Assembly (NCBI RefSeq): GCF_900100955.1
Contig: NZ_FNCC01000026.1
Location: 1 to 56,661, forward strand
Length of the DNA stretch: 56,661 bases
Reading direction: 5' to 3'
Source: Lentzea fradiae
Lineage (GTDB): Bacteria > Actinomycetota > Actinomycetes > Mycobacteriales > Pseudonocardiaceae
The stretch's first letter is position 1. Every line of letters starts with the position of its first letter. Positions 49,815 to 56,661 of this stretch are shown piece after piece. The translations under genes and the position numbers were made by a program. Under the pieces are notes generated by a model. It made no database searches. It saw nothing but the letters and a program-made list of their open reading frames with translations, and was not told where the DNA came from.

Positions 49815-50699
49815 GTGAAGGCCGCCATCGTCGGCTCCGGCAACATCGGCACCGACCTGCTCCACAAGCTCCTGCGCTCGCCGGTGCTGGAACCGCGCTG
49901 GATGGTGGGCGTCGACCCGGCCAGCGAGGGCCTGCGACGGGCGGCGTCACTGGGCCTGGAGGTCTCGGTCGACGGCGCGGAGTGGTTGCTGCGCCAAGAC
50001 GAGCTGCCGGACATCGTGTTCGAGGCGACGTCCGCGGCCGTGCACCGGGCGAACGCGCCGCGCTACGCGGAGGCGGGCATCCGGGCGATCGACCTGACGC
50101 CGGCGGCGGTCGGGCCGTACGTCGTGCCGCCGGTGAACCTCCGCGAGCACCGGGACGCACCCAACATCAACCTGATCACGTGCGGCGGGCAGGCCACGAT
50201 CCCGATGGTGCACGCGGTGTCGCGGGTCGTCCCCGTGTCGTACGCGGAGATCGTCGCGAGCGTGGCCTCCGTGTCGGCGGGGCCGGGCACGCGCGCCAAC
50301 ATCGACGAGTTCACCCGCACGACCAGCCACGGCATCGAGACGATCGGGGGAGCGGGCCGCGGCAAGGCGATCATCGTCCTCAACCCGGCCGACCCGCCGA
50401 TGATCATGCGCGACACGGTCTTCTGCGCGATCCCCTCCGACGCCGACCCGGACGCGATCACCCGCTCGATCGCCCGGATGGAGACCGAGATCCAGACCTA
50501 CGTCCCCGGCTATCGGCTGCTGCGCGAGCCGCAGTACGACGCCGGCCGGGTGGCGATCTTCGCGGAGGTCGCGGGAGCGGGCGACTTCCTGCCGCCCTAC
50601 GCAGGGAACCTCGACGTCATGACGGCCGCCGCGACCAAGGTGGGGGAGGAGATCGCCCGTGCCGCAACGACTTCGGCTGACCGACACGTCACTGCGTGA
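49815..50699 (+). CDS. hsaG: HsaG: acylating propionaldehyde/acetaldehyde dehydrogenase
   Basis: The 294-residue enzyme begins with the NAD-binding VKAAIVGSGNIGTDLLHKLL. It has the catalytic Cys in INLITCGGQATIPMVHAVSRV and the tail RVAIFAEVAGAGDFLPPYAGNLDVMTAAA. It converts the aldehyde from HsaF to its CoA ester (propionyl-CoA here) in a channelled complex with the aldolase. GTG 49815 has GAGG eight bases upstream; GTG 49806 would add three residues. It overlaps hsaF by 41 bases, coupling the two partners. Confidence 0.92.
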   Translation: MKAAIVGSGNIGTDLLHKLLRSPVLEPRWMVGVDPASEGLRRAASLGLEVSVDGAEWLLRQDELPDIVFEATSAAVHRANAPRYAEAGIRAIDLTPAAVGPYVVPPVNLREHRDAPNINLITCGGQATIPMVHAVSRVVPVSYAEIVASVASVSAGPGTRANIDEFTRTTSHGIETIGGAGRGKAIIVLNPADPPMIMRDTVFCAIPSDADPDAITRSIARMETEIQTYVPGYRLLREPQYDAGRVAIFAEVAGAGDFLPPYAGNLDVMTAAATKVGEEIARAATTSADRHVTA

Positions 50700-51675
50700 C
50701 GGCTCGCACCACAAACGGCACCAGTTCACCGCCGACGACGTGCGTTCGATCGTCGGCGCGCTCGACGACGCCGGAGTGCCGGTGATCGAGGTGACGCACG
50801 GCGACGGCCTCGGCGGCTCGTCGTTCACCTACGGCTTCAGCCACACACCGGAGCAGGAGCTGATCAAAGTCGCGGCCGAGACCGCCCAACGGGCCAAGAT
50901 CGCCGTGCTGATGCTGCCGGGCGTCGGCGTGAAGGAAGACATTCTGGTGTCGCAGGACAACGGCGCCGCGATCGTCCGGATCGCCATCCACTGCACCGAA
51001 GCCGACGTGTCCGTGCAGCACTTCGAGCTGGCCCGCGCTCGCGGACTGGAGACCGTCGGGTTCCTGATGATGGCGCACTCGCAGCCACCCGAGGCGTTGG
51101 CGAAGCAGGCGCGGATCATGGCCGACGCGGGCTGCCAGTGCGTCTACGTCGTCGACTCGGCCGGGGCCCTTGTCCTGGAACAGGTCTCGGACCGGGTGGC
51201 GGCGCTCGTCGCGGAACTGGGCGATGACGCGCAAGTCGGGTTCCACGGCCACGAGAACCTGGGGCTGAGCGTGGCGAACTCCGTCGCCGCGGCACGGGCC
51301 GGGGCGAAGCAGATCGACGGCAGCGTGCGCGGGTTCGGGGCGGGCGCGGGGAACACGCCGCTGGAGGCGTTCGTCGGCGTCTGCGACAAGCTCGGCTTCG
51401 AGACCGGCGTCGACTTCTTCAAGATCGTGGACGCGGCCGAGGACGTCGTCCGGCCCGTCATGCCCGACGAGTGCCTGCTCGACCGGATGGCACTGATGAT
51501 GGGCTACGCGGGCGTCTACTCCAGCTTCCTCAAACACGCGTACACGCAGGCGGAGCGCTACGGCGTGTCCGGCGCGCAGATCCTCGTCCGCGCGGGTGAG
51601 CGCAAGCTCGTCGGTGGCCAGGAGGACCAGCTGATCGACATCGCACTGGAGCTGAGCAGGGAGAAGGTCCGATGA
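50659..51675 (+). CDS. hsaF: HsaF: 4-hydroxy-2-oxohexanoate aldolase
   Basis: The 338-residue DmpG-type aldolase begins RLRLTDTSLRDGSHHKRHQFTADD (metal/substrate site). It has CVYVVDSAGALVLEQVSDRV, VGFHGHENLGLSVANSVAAARAGAKQIDGS (metal-binding His-x-His) and FGAGAGNTPLEAFVGV. It splits the hydroxy-oxo acid to pyruvate and an aldehyde, which is passed to HsaG. GTG 50659 lies inside hsaG behind GGGGGAGGAG. It overlaps hsaA by ATGA. Confidence 0.93.
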   Translation: MPQRLRLTDTSLRDGSHHKRHQFTADDVRSIVGALDDAGVPVIEVTHGDGLGGSSFTYGFSHTPEQELIKVAAETAQRAKIAVLMLPGVGVKEDILVSQDNGAAIVRIAIHCTEADVSVQHFELARARGLETVGFLMMAHSQPPEALAKQARIMADAGCQCVYVVDSAGALVLEQVSDRVAALVAELGDDAQVGFHGHENLGLSVANSVAAARAGAKQIDGSVRGFGAGAGNTPLEAFVGVCDKLGFETGVDFFKIVDAAEDVVRPVMPDECLLDRMALMMGYAGVYSSFLKHAYTQAERYGVSGAQILVRAGERKLVGGQEDQLIDIALELSREKVR

Positions 51676-52838
51676 GCGAGGAGATCCTCGGCCGCGTGCG
51701 GGAGCTGCTGCCTGCTCTTGCCGAACGCGCGCCCGAGGCGGAGGAGCTGCGCAAGGTGCCGCCGGAGTCGGTGAAGGCGTTGCAGGAGGCCGGGTTCTTC
51801 CGGATGCTGCAACCGGAGCGGTACGGCGGTTTCGAGTCGCACCCGCTCGACTTCTACACCGCCGTCAGGATGATCGCGAGCGCGTGCGGCTCGACGGGTT
51901 GGGTCGCGTCGGTGCTGGGCGTGCACCCGTGGCACGTCGGGCTGTTCGACGTGCGCGCACAGGACGAGGTGTTCGGCGACGACCACGACACCCGGATCTC
52001 CTCCTCGTACGCGCCGACCGGCCGTGCGACCCCGGTCGAGGGCGGGTTCCGGTTCAGCGGCAAGTGGAGCTTCTCGTCCGGCTGCGACCACGCCACGTGG
52101 GTGCTGCTCGGCGGCCTGGTGATGAACGACGAGGGCAAACCCGTCGACTTCCGCACGTTCCTGCTGCCGATCGCCGACTACACGATCAACGACGTCTGGG
52201 ACACGGTCGGCCTGCGCGGCACCGGCAGCAACGACATCTTGGTGCAGGACGTGTTCGTGCCGGAGCACCGGACGCTCAGCATGGCGCACACCGCCCGCTG
52301 CAAGTGCCCCGGCCAGGAGGTCAACCCCGGCCCGTTGTTCCGCATGCCGTACGGGACGGTCCACCCGTACGCCGTCACGGCGCCGATGATCGGCATGGCC
52401 ACCGGCGCCTACGACCTGCACGTCGGCGCGACGCGCGAACGCGTCCGTGCCGCGTACCTGGGGGAGAAGTCGGTCGACGACCCGTTCGCCCAGGTGCGGA
52501 TCGCCATCGCGGCCAACGACATCGACACCGCGTGGTGGCAGCTGGAGAAGGACATCACCGACGAGTGGGAGCACGCCGTCGCCGGTACGAAGATCCCGGT
52601 CGACCTGCGCCTGCGGGCCCGCCGCAACCAGGTGCTGGGCAGCGGGCGGGCGCTCGGGGCGATCGACCGGCTCTTCGAGAGCGCGGGCGGCAAAGCGATC
52701 AACCAGGACCTGCCGCTGCCCCGGTTCTGGCGTGACGCGCACGCCGCACGCGTGCACGCGGCCAACGATCCGGAACGCGTTCTGGTGCTGTACGGCAAGC
52801 ACGAGCTCGGCATCCAGGTCCGCGACGGTCTGTTCTGA
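51672..52838 (+). CDS. hsaA: HsaA: flavin-dependent monooxygenase, oxygenase component
   Basis: The 388-residue protein belongs to the acyl-CoA-dehydrogenase-like hydroxylases: KALQEAGFFRMLQPERYGGFESHPLDFY, SSSYAPTGRATPVEGGFRFSGKWSFSSGCDHATWV, GLRGTGSNDILVQDVFVPEHRT. It hydroxylates the aromatic ring of 3-HSA at C4 to a catechol, using reduced flavin from HsaB. The ATG overlaps the hsaF stop. The order hsaA-D-C-B is that of mycobacteria (Rv3570c-3567c). Confidence 0.92.
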   Translation: MSEEILGRVRELLPALAERAPEAEELRKVPPESVKALQEAGFFRMLQPERYGGFESHPLDFYTAVRMIASACGSTGWVASVLGVHPWHVGLFDVRAQDEVFGDDHDTRISSSYAPTGRATPVEGGFRFSGKWSFSSGCDHATWVLLGGLVMNDEGKPVDFRTFLLPIADYTINDVWDTVGLRGTGSNDILVQDVFVPEHRTLSMAHTARCKCPGQEVNPGPLFRMPYGTVHPYAVTAPMIGMATGAYDLHVGATRERVRAAYLGEKSVDDPFAQVRIAIAANDIDTAWWQLEKDITDEWEHAVAGTKIPVDLRLRARRNQVLGSGRALGAIDRLFESAGGKAINQDLPLPRFWRDAHAARVHAANDPERVLVLYGKHELGIQVRDGLF

Positions 52839-52849
52839 GGGGAGCGCGG

Positions 52850-53677
52850 ATGAAGGTCCGGTTGCACTACCACGAAGAAGGGCCTGGCAACGAAGCAGGC
52901 GCGGACAACGCCGAGACGCTGGTCCTGCTGCACGGCGGCGGGCCCGGCGCGTCGGCGCTGAGCAACTTCCGCGCGAACATCCCGGTGTTCGCCAAGTCGT
53001 TCCGGGTGCTCGCGGTCGACCTGCCCGGCTACGGCCGGTCCGACAAACCCGCGGAGCACGACCAGTACTTCTCGTTCGCCTCACGGGCGGTGAAGGACCT
53101 GCTCGACGACCTGGAGGTCGAACGGGCGCACATCCTCGGCAACTCGCTCGGCGGCGGCACCGCCGTCCGGTTCGCGCTGGACCACGGCACACGGGCGGGA
53201 CGGCTGGTGCTGATGGGACCGGGTGGCCTGTCGCTCAACGTCTTCTCGCCCGACCCGACCGAGGGCGTCCGCAAGCTCAGCGCGTTCGCCAGGACGCCCA
53301 CGCGGGAGAAGATCGAGGAGTTCCTGCGGATCATGGTGTTCGACCAGTCGCTGGTCACCGACGAGCTGATCGACGAACGGTTCGAGGCCGCGTCGAAACC
53401 GGAGGCGTTGCGCGCGATGGCCGCGCTCGGCAAGTCGTTCTCCGGCCCGGACTTCGAGCTGGGCATGCTCTGGCGCGAGGCGTACAAGCTGCGTCAGCGC
53501 GTACTTCTCGTGTGGGGCCGCGAAGACCGCGTCAACCCGCTCGACGGCGCGCTGCTCGCGTTGAAGCTGATCCCGCGTGCGCGGCTGCACGTGTTCGGCG
53601 GGTGCGGGCACTGGGCGCAGCTGGAGAAGTTCGACGAGTTCAACCGGCTCGCCCTCGACTTCCTGAGTGAGGCGTGA
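52850..53677 (+). CDS. hsaD: HsaD: meta-cleavage-product C-C hydrolase
   Basis: The 275-residue alpha/beta hydrolase has the oxyanion-region LLHGGGPGASALSNFRANI and the nucleophile elbow ILGNSLGGGTAVRFALDHG. The acid lies near VWGREDRVNPLDGAL, and the catalytic His is in FGGCGHWAQLEKFDEFN. It cuts the ring-A cleavage product (4,9-DSHA) to HIP-type acid and 2-hydroxyhexa-2,4-dienoate. ATG 52850 has GGGGAG upstream. Its stop overlaps the hsaC start. Confidence 0.93.
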   Translation: MKVRLHYHEEGPGNEAGADNAETLVLLHGGGPGASALSNFRANIPVFAKSFRVLAVDLPGYGRSDKPAEHDQYFSFASRAVKDLLDDLEVERAHILGNSLGGGTAVRFALDHGTRAGRLVLMGPGGLSLNVFSPDPTEGVRKLSAFARTPTREKIEEFLRIMVFDQSLVTDELIDERFEAASKPEALRAMAALGKSFSGPDFELGMLWREAYKLRQRVLLVWGREDRVNPLDGALLALKLIPRARLHVFGGCGHWAQLEKFDEFNRLALDFLSEA

Positions 53678-54579
53678 TGGGGATTCGTTCGCTGGGATAC
53701 CTCCGCATCGAGGCCACCGACGTGGCCGCGTGGCGCGAGTTCGCGTTGAAGGTCCTCGGCATGGTCGAGGGCAAGGGTTCCACCCCCGGTGCCCTGTACC
53801 TGCGGATGGACGACTTCCCGGCCCGGCTCGTGATCGTGCCGGGCGCGGCGGACCGGTTGCAGGCGTCCGGCTGGGAGGCCGCCACCGAGGCCGAGCTGGA
53901 CGAGGTCGCGAAACGCCTCGCTTCGGCCGGTGTCGCGTACGTCGAGGGCACCGCCGAGGAGCTGGCGGAACGCCGGGTGACCGGCCTGATCCGGTTCGAC
54001 GACCCGTCCGGCAACACCCTGGAGGTCTTCCACGGTGCCGCGTTGCAGCACCGGCGGGTCGTGTCGCCGTACGGGCACCGGTTCGTGACGGAGGAGCAGG
54101 GACTCGGGCACGTCGTGCTGTCCACTTCGGACGACGAGGCCGCGTTGCACTTCTACCGCGACGTGCTCGGCTTCCGGCTGCGCGACTCGATGCGCCTGCC
54201 GCCGCAGTTCGTCGGCAGGCCCGAAGACGGCCCGCCCGCGTGGCTGCGGTTCTTCGGCTGCAACCCGCGCCACCACAGCCTCGCGTTCCTGCCGATGCCG
54301 ACACCGAGCGGCATCGTGCACCTGATGGTCGAGGTCTCGGACACCGACGACGTGGGCTTGACGCTCGACCGCGCGCTGCGCCGCAAGGTGCCGATGTCGG
54401 CGACGCTCGGCAGGCACGTGAACGACCTGATGCTGTCGTTCTACATGAAGACACCCGGCGGCTTCGACGTCGAGTTCGGCTGCGAGGGACGGCAGGTGTC
54501 CGACGACGAGTGGATCGCACGCGAGAGCACGGCGGTGAGCCTGTGGGGACACGACTTCAGCGTGGGCGTCCAGAAGTAG
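53677..54579 (+). CDS. hsaC: HsaC: extradiol (catechol) dioxygenase
   Basis: The 300-residue type I extradiol enzyme has two VOC-type domains. The iron ligands are visible: His in GLGHVVLSTSD, His in RHHSLAFLPMPTPSG and Glu in PGGFDVEFGCEG. It cleaves ring A of 3,4-DHSA next to the two hydroxyls. ATG 53677 overlaps the hsaD stop (TGATG); GTG 53674 is a possible start. The end overlaps hsaB by 37 bases if the GTG at 54543 is used. Confidence 0.92.
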   Translation: MGIRSLGYLRIEATDVAAWREFALKVLGMVEGKGSTPGALYLRMDDFPARLVIVPGAADRLQASGWEAATEAELDEVAKRLASAGVAYVEGTAEELAERRVTGLIRFDDPSGNTLEVFHGAALQHRRVVSPYGHRFVTEEQGLGHVVLSTSDDEAALHFYRDVLGFRLRDSMRLPPQFVGRPEDGPPAWLRFFGCNPRHHSLAFLPMPTPSGIVHLMVEVSDTDDVGLTLDRALRRKVPMSATLGRHVNDLMLSFYMKTPGGFDVEFGCEGRQVSDDEWIARESTAVSLWGHDFSVGVQK

Positions 54580-55115
54580 CGGCCCGCTACCGATCCGTCC
54601 TCGGTCACTTCTGCACCGGGGTGACCGTGGTGACCGGCATGTCACCGGAAGGGCCCGTCGGGTTCGCCTGCCAGGCGTTCGCGGCGCTGTCGCTCGACCC
54701 GCCGCTGGTGCTGTTCTGTCCACAACGGACCTCGGGCAGCTGGGCGGCGATGGCGCCGTCCGGCGCGTTCTGCGTGAACGTGCTGGCCGACGACCAGAGG
54801 GAAGTGTCGGCGGTGTTCGGCAGGTCGGGCGCCGACAAGTTCGCCGGGGTGTCGTGGACCCCGTCGGGCACCGGCGCCCCGGTGCTCGACGGAGCCCTCA
54901 CGTGGGTCGACTGCCGGGTCACGACCGTCCACGACGCAGGCGACCACCACCTGGTCATCGGCTCGGTCGAGGAACTGGGCCCGGTGCGCGACGCGCAGCC
55001 GCTGCTGTTCTACCGCGGCCGCTACGCCGTGCACGCCGAACTGGACCCGCGCGGCTGGTCCGGCGAGGTGCTGGACAACCTGATGACGTGGCAGCGCCAG
55101 TCAGAGTGGAGCTGA
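54543..55115 (+). CDS. hsaB: HsaB: flavin reductase component of the HsaAB monooxygenase
   Basis: The 190-residue protein begins VGTRLQRGRPEVAARYRSVLGHFCTGVTVVTGM. The flavin-reductase fold continues with GFACQAFAALSLDPPLVLFCPQRTSGSWAAM, AFCVNVLADDQREVSAVFGRSGADKF and HHLVIGSVEELG. It reduces FMN with NADH for HsaA. GTG 54543 lies inside hsaC and is the only reasonable in-frame start upstream of the domain. Its end overlaps the convergent methyltransferase gene by 15 bases. Confidence 0.88.
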   Translation: MGTRLQRGRPEVAARYRSVLGHFCTGVTVVTGMSPEGPVGFACQAFAALSLDPPLVLFCPQRTSGSWAAMAPSGAFCVNVLADDQREVSAVFGRSGADKFAGVSWTPSGTGAPVLDGALTWVDCRVTTVHDAGDHHLVIGSVEELGPVRDAQPLLFYRGRYAVHAELDPRGWSGEVLDNLMTWQRQSEWS

Positions 55116-55916
55116 CGCGGTGACCTTCCAGATCCCGCCCGGCATCCGCACGACACCGTCACCGATGAACGGGTCGAACACACCGCGCACCTCGGCGAGA
55201 ATCCGCTCCCGGTCGGCTTCGCCGGCTTTCCGCAGCGCGAGACCGACCGGCCCGAGGCGGGTCAGGTACGGCTCGAGCATCTCCTCCGGCATGGTGCCGA
55301 CCACGTCCACCGCGGTGAGCTCGACACCACCCCACCCGGCCCGTTCCAGGACGTCGCGGGTCTTGGCGGGGTCGGCCAGCGAGTACGGCCCAGGCCCGTT
55401 CGGGTCCGGCGCCGGCATGTCCGTGAGGTACGGCGCCGCGGCCTGGGAGGCGGCGCTCATGAAGGGGCTCTCCTCGGCCGACCGCCACGCGAGGAAGCAC
55501 AGGTCGGCACCGGGCGCGGCCGCGTCCGCCAGGTTGCGGAAGGCGGCGACCGGGTCCGCGAAGAACATCACCCCGAACCGGCTCACGACCAGGTCGAACC
55601 CCTTCTCGAACGGGTGCACCTGCGCATCGGCCAGCAGGAACTCCGCCCCGCCCCGCGCCTTGGCCCCCGTGATCATGGACTCGGCGATGTCGACACCGAG
55701 GCAGTGCGCCCCCGTGGCGGCGGCGATCGCCCTGGCCACGGCACCCGTGCCGCACCCGACGTCGAGCACCCGTTCACGCGGCCGTTCCCGGGCGACCTGC
55801 ACGAGAATCTCCTCGTACGGCCGCAGCACCAGGTCCACGATGTCCTGCGCGGCCACCCAGCCCTGTCCCGCCGCGTTCCACCCGGCGGCCTGCTCGCTGT
55901 TCACCTCTGCTGTCAT
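55101..55916 (-). CDS. Class I SAM-dependent methyltransferase
   Basis: The 271-residue protein has motif I VLDVGCGTGAVARAIAAATG near residue 50, the post-beta-2 acid in LGVDIAESMI, and GFDLVVSRFGVMFFADPVAAF. The C-terminal segment (GMPEEMLEP-type helices, then DPFIGDGVVRMPGGIWKVTA) is common in small-molecule methyltransferases. The substrate is unknown. It is divergent from a MerR regulator with a typical operator between them, so it is probably induced by that regulator's ligand. It is convergent with hsaB and is not part of the steroid operon. Confidence 0.85.
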   Translation of the reverse strand: MTAEVNSEQAAGWNAAGQGWVAAQDIVDLVLRPYEEILVQVARERPRERVLDVGCGTGAVARAIAAATGAHCLGVDIAESMITGAKARGGAEFLLADAQVHPFEKGFDLVVSRFGVMFFADPVAAFRNLADAAAPGADLCFLAWRSAEESPFMSAASQAAAPYLTDMPAPDPNGPGPYSLADPAKTRDVLERAGWGGVELTAVDVVGTMPEEMLEPYLTRLGPVGLALRKAGEADRERILAEVRGVFDPFIGDGVVRMPGGIWKVTASAPL

Positions 55917-55931
55917 GCTCGTACCGTCCTG

Positions 55932-55954
55932 CTTCAAGTCGGCTTGAGGTCAAG
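55932..55954. promoter_or_regulatory. MerR-type dyad operator/promoter
   Basis: On the minus strand the 23-bp element reads CTTGACCTCAAG, then CCG, then ACTTGAAG: a -35-like TTGACC merged with a dyad, as in MerR-controlled promoters. It lies between the MerR gene (GTG 55959) and the methyltransferase (55916). Confidence 0.7.
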
Positions 55955-55958
55955 TGTC

Positions 55959-56339
55959 GTGGACGAACTCGGAATCGGCGAGGTGGTGCGCCGCTCCGGC
56001 GTGCCCGCTTCCACACTCCGCTACTACGAAGAGCGCGGCCTGATCGCACCCGTGCGGCGCCAGGGTCTGACGCGCGTGTTCGCCTCGACCGTGCTCGAAC
56101 AGCTGGCGTTGATCGCGGTCTGCCGCACCGCCGGGTTCTCGCTCGACGAGATCGCGCTGATGTTCTCGCCGGACGGCCGCCCGTCGCCGGACCGCGCGAT
56201 GCTGGCGGCCAAGGCCGACGAGCTGGACGCGACGATCACACAGCTCGTCCGGATGCGGGACGACCTGCGGCACGCGGCGGCGTGCCCGGCACCGACACAC
56301 CTGGAGTGCCCGTCGTTCCGCCGCGTCCTCGGGATCTAG
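55959..56339 (+). CDS. MerR-family transcriptional regulator
   Basis: The 126-residue protein has the MerR winged helix (IGEVVRRSGVPASTLRYYEERGLIAPVRRQGLTRVF) and a dimerisation helix (LAAKADELDATITQLVRMRDDLRHAAAC). The C-terminus CPAPTHLECPSFRRVL carries two further cysteines, similar in place to the metal or redox sites of SoxR/CueR-type members but with different spacing. The effector is unknown. GTG 55959 is the best start just after the operator. It likely controls itself and the divergent methyltransferase gene. Confidence 0.85.
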   Translation: MDELGIGEVVRRSGVPASTLRYYEERGLIAPVRRQGLTRVFASTVLEQLALIAVCRTAGFSLDEIALMFSPDGRPSPDRAMLAAKADELDATITQLVRMRDDLRHAAACPAPTHLECPSFRRVLGI

Positions 56340-56412
56340 ATGATTGATTCCGTTTGGCTCTTGAGCTGAAGGCGGTCCTGAGACGCAGGAGGAGGGTGTC
56401 AAGATCAGGTTT

Positions 56413-56661
56413 GTGACGACCGATCTGGACACCCTCCTGACTGCACTTTACGTGTTCTGCGATGACCACCTGACACCACCCGAACGCAGACGTCCCGGCC
56501 GGCGCAAGAAGCTCTCCGACGCGGAGTTGCTGTGCCTGGCCGTGGCCCAGGTACTGCTCGGCTTCCCGTCGCAGCACCACTGGCTGCGTTTCGCCTACGG
56601 CAGGCTCGGGCACCTGTTCCCGTACCTGCCGCACCAGCCCGGCTACCACAAGCGCCTGACC
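56413..56661 (+). mobile_element. IS982-family-like transposase, N-terminal part (cut by window end)
   Basis: GTG 56413 opens a frame to the window end (83 residues visible): VTTDLDTLLTALYVFCDDHL, then RRPGRRKKLSDAELLCLAVAQVLLGFPSQHHWLRF and GHLFPYLPHQPGYHKRL. This N-terminal segment is that of IS982-type DDE transposases. The catalytic core lies beyond the window, so intactness is unknown. The left end of the element should fall between 56340 and 56412; I could not fix its terminal repeat. Confidence 0.75.

Overview
The window is high-GC actinobacterial DNA. GTG and TTG starts are common, stop/start overlaps are pervasive, and the gene families (KstR, Ksh/Hsa enzymes, UTRA-type GntR, SARP/AfsR regulator, DUF2630, DUF3072) point to a saprophytic Pseudonocardiales-type soil actinomycete. 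I could not run a search, so the genus is not assigned.

Layout. 1-1272: 16-bp tandem repeats and a decayed gene. 1399-13582: ordinary chromosomal genes for membrane and stress proteins, an anti-sigma kinase with its STAS antagonist, a PRC-barrel protein, a DoxX protein, a copper-dependent polysaccharide monooxygenase coupled to a DUF305 lipoprotein, an AraC regulator, a methyltransferase and a Na+/H+ antiporter. 12818-19510: an amino-sugar/polysaccharide locus. It has a GntR repressor, three palindromic operators, a binding protein, two permeases (no ATPase), a GH20 hexosaminidase and a secreted CBM3-GH16 enzyme, ending in a strong terminator.

19553-33743 is an accessory region with more relaxed third positions and two long gene-free stretches. 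It carries two Nudix proteins (one NrtR-like) divergent from a four-helix membrane protein with a C-terminal nucleoside-phosphorylase domain. Next to it is a five-gene, largely envelope-directed operon of unknown function: an anchored VWA protein, a coiled-coil protein, an acidic soluble protein, a four-TM protein and an OmpA-like lipoprotein. I found a 55-codon secreted two-cysteine peptide gene upstream of this operon, behind a promoter built on 22-bp direct repeats. A 1010-residue SARP-NTPase-TPR regulator and a degenerate NERD-like protein follow. The peptide plus VWA/OmpA operon is the best candidate here for an undescribed system.

33744-56339 is dominated by a compact steroid (cholesterol-type) catabolic cluster. 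KstR and a perfect KstR box face an operon of FadE34/ChsE3-like, ChsE1, ChsE2, ChsH2, ChsH1 and Ltp2 genes, which removes the last side-chain carbons. Two further divergent operons share a KstR-like control region at about 47.5 kb. Leftward are kstD, kshA, a small Cys protein, kshB and a MaoC hydratase; rightward are a second FAD enzyme and hsaE-G-F-A-D-C-B. Together they open ring B, hydroxylate and cleave ring A, and convert the C6 dienoate to pyruvate and propionyl-CoA. Steroid uptake (mce4), cyp125 and the later C/D-ring genes are not in the window. A MerR regulator with a divergent methyltransferase and the start of an IS982-family transposase close the right end.
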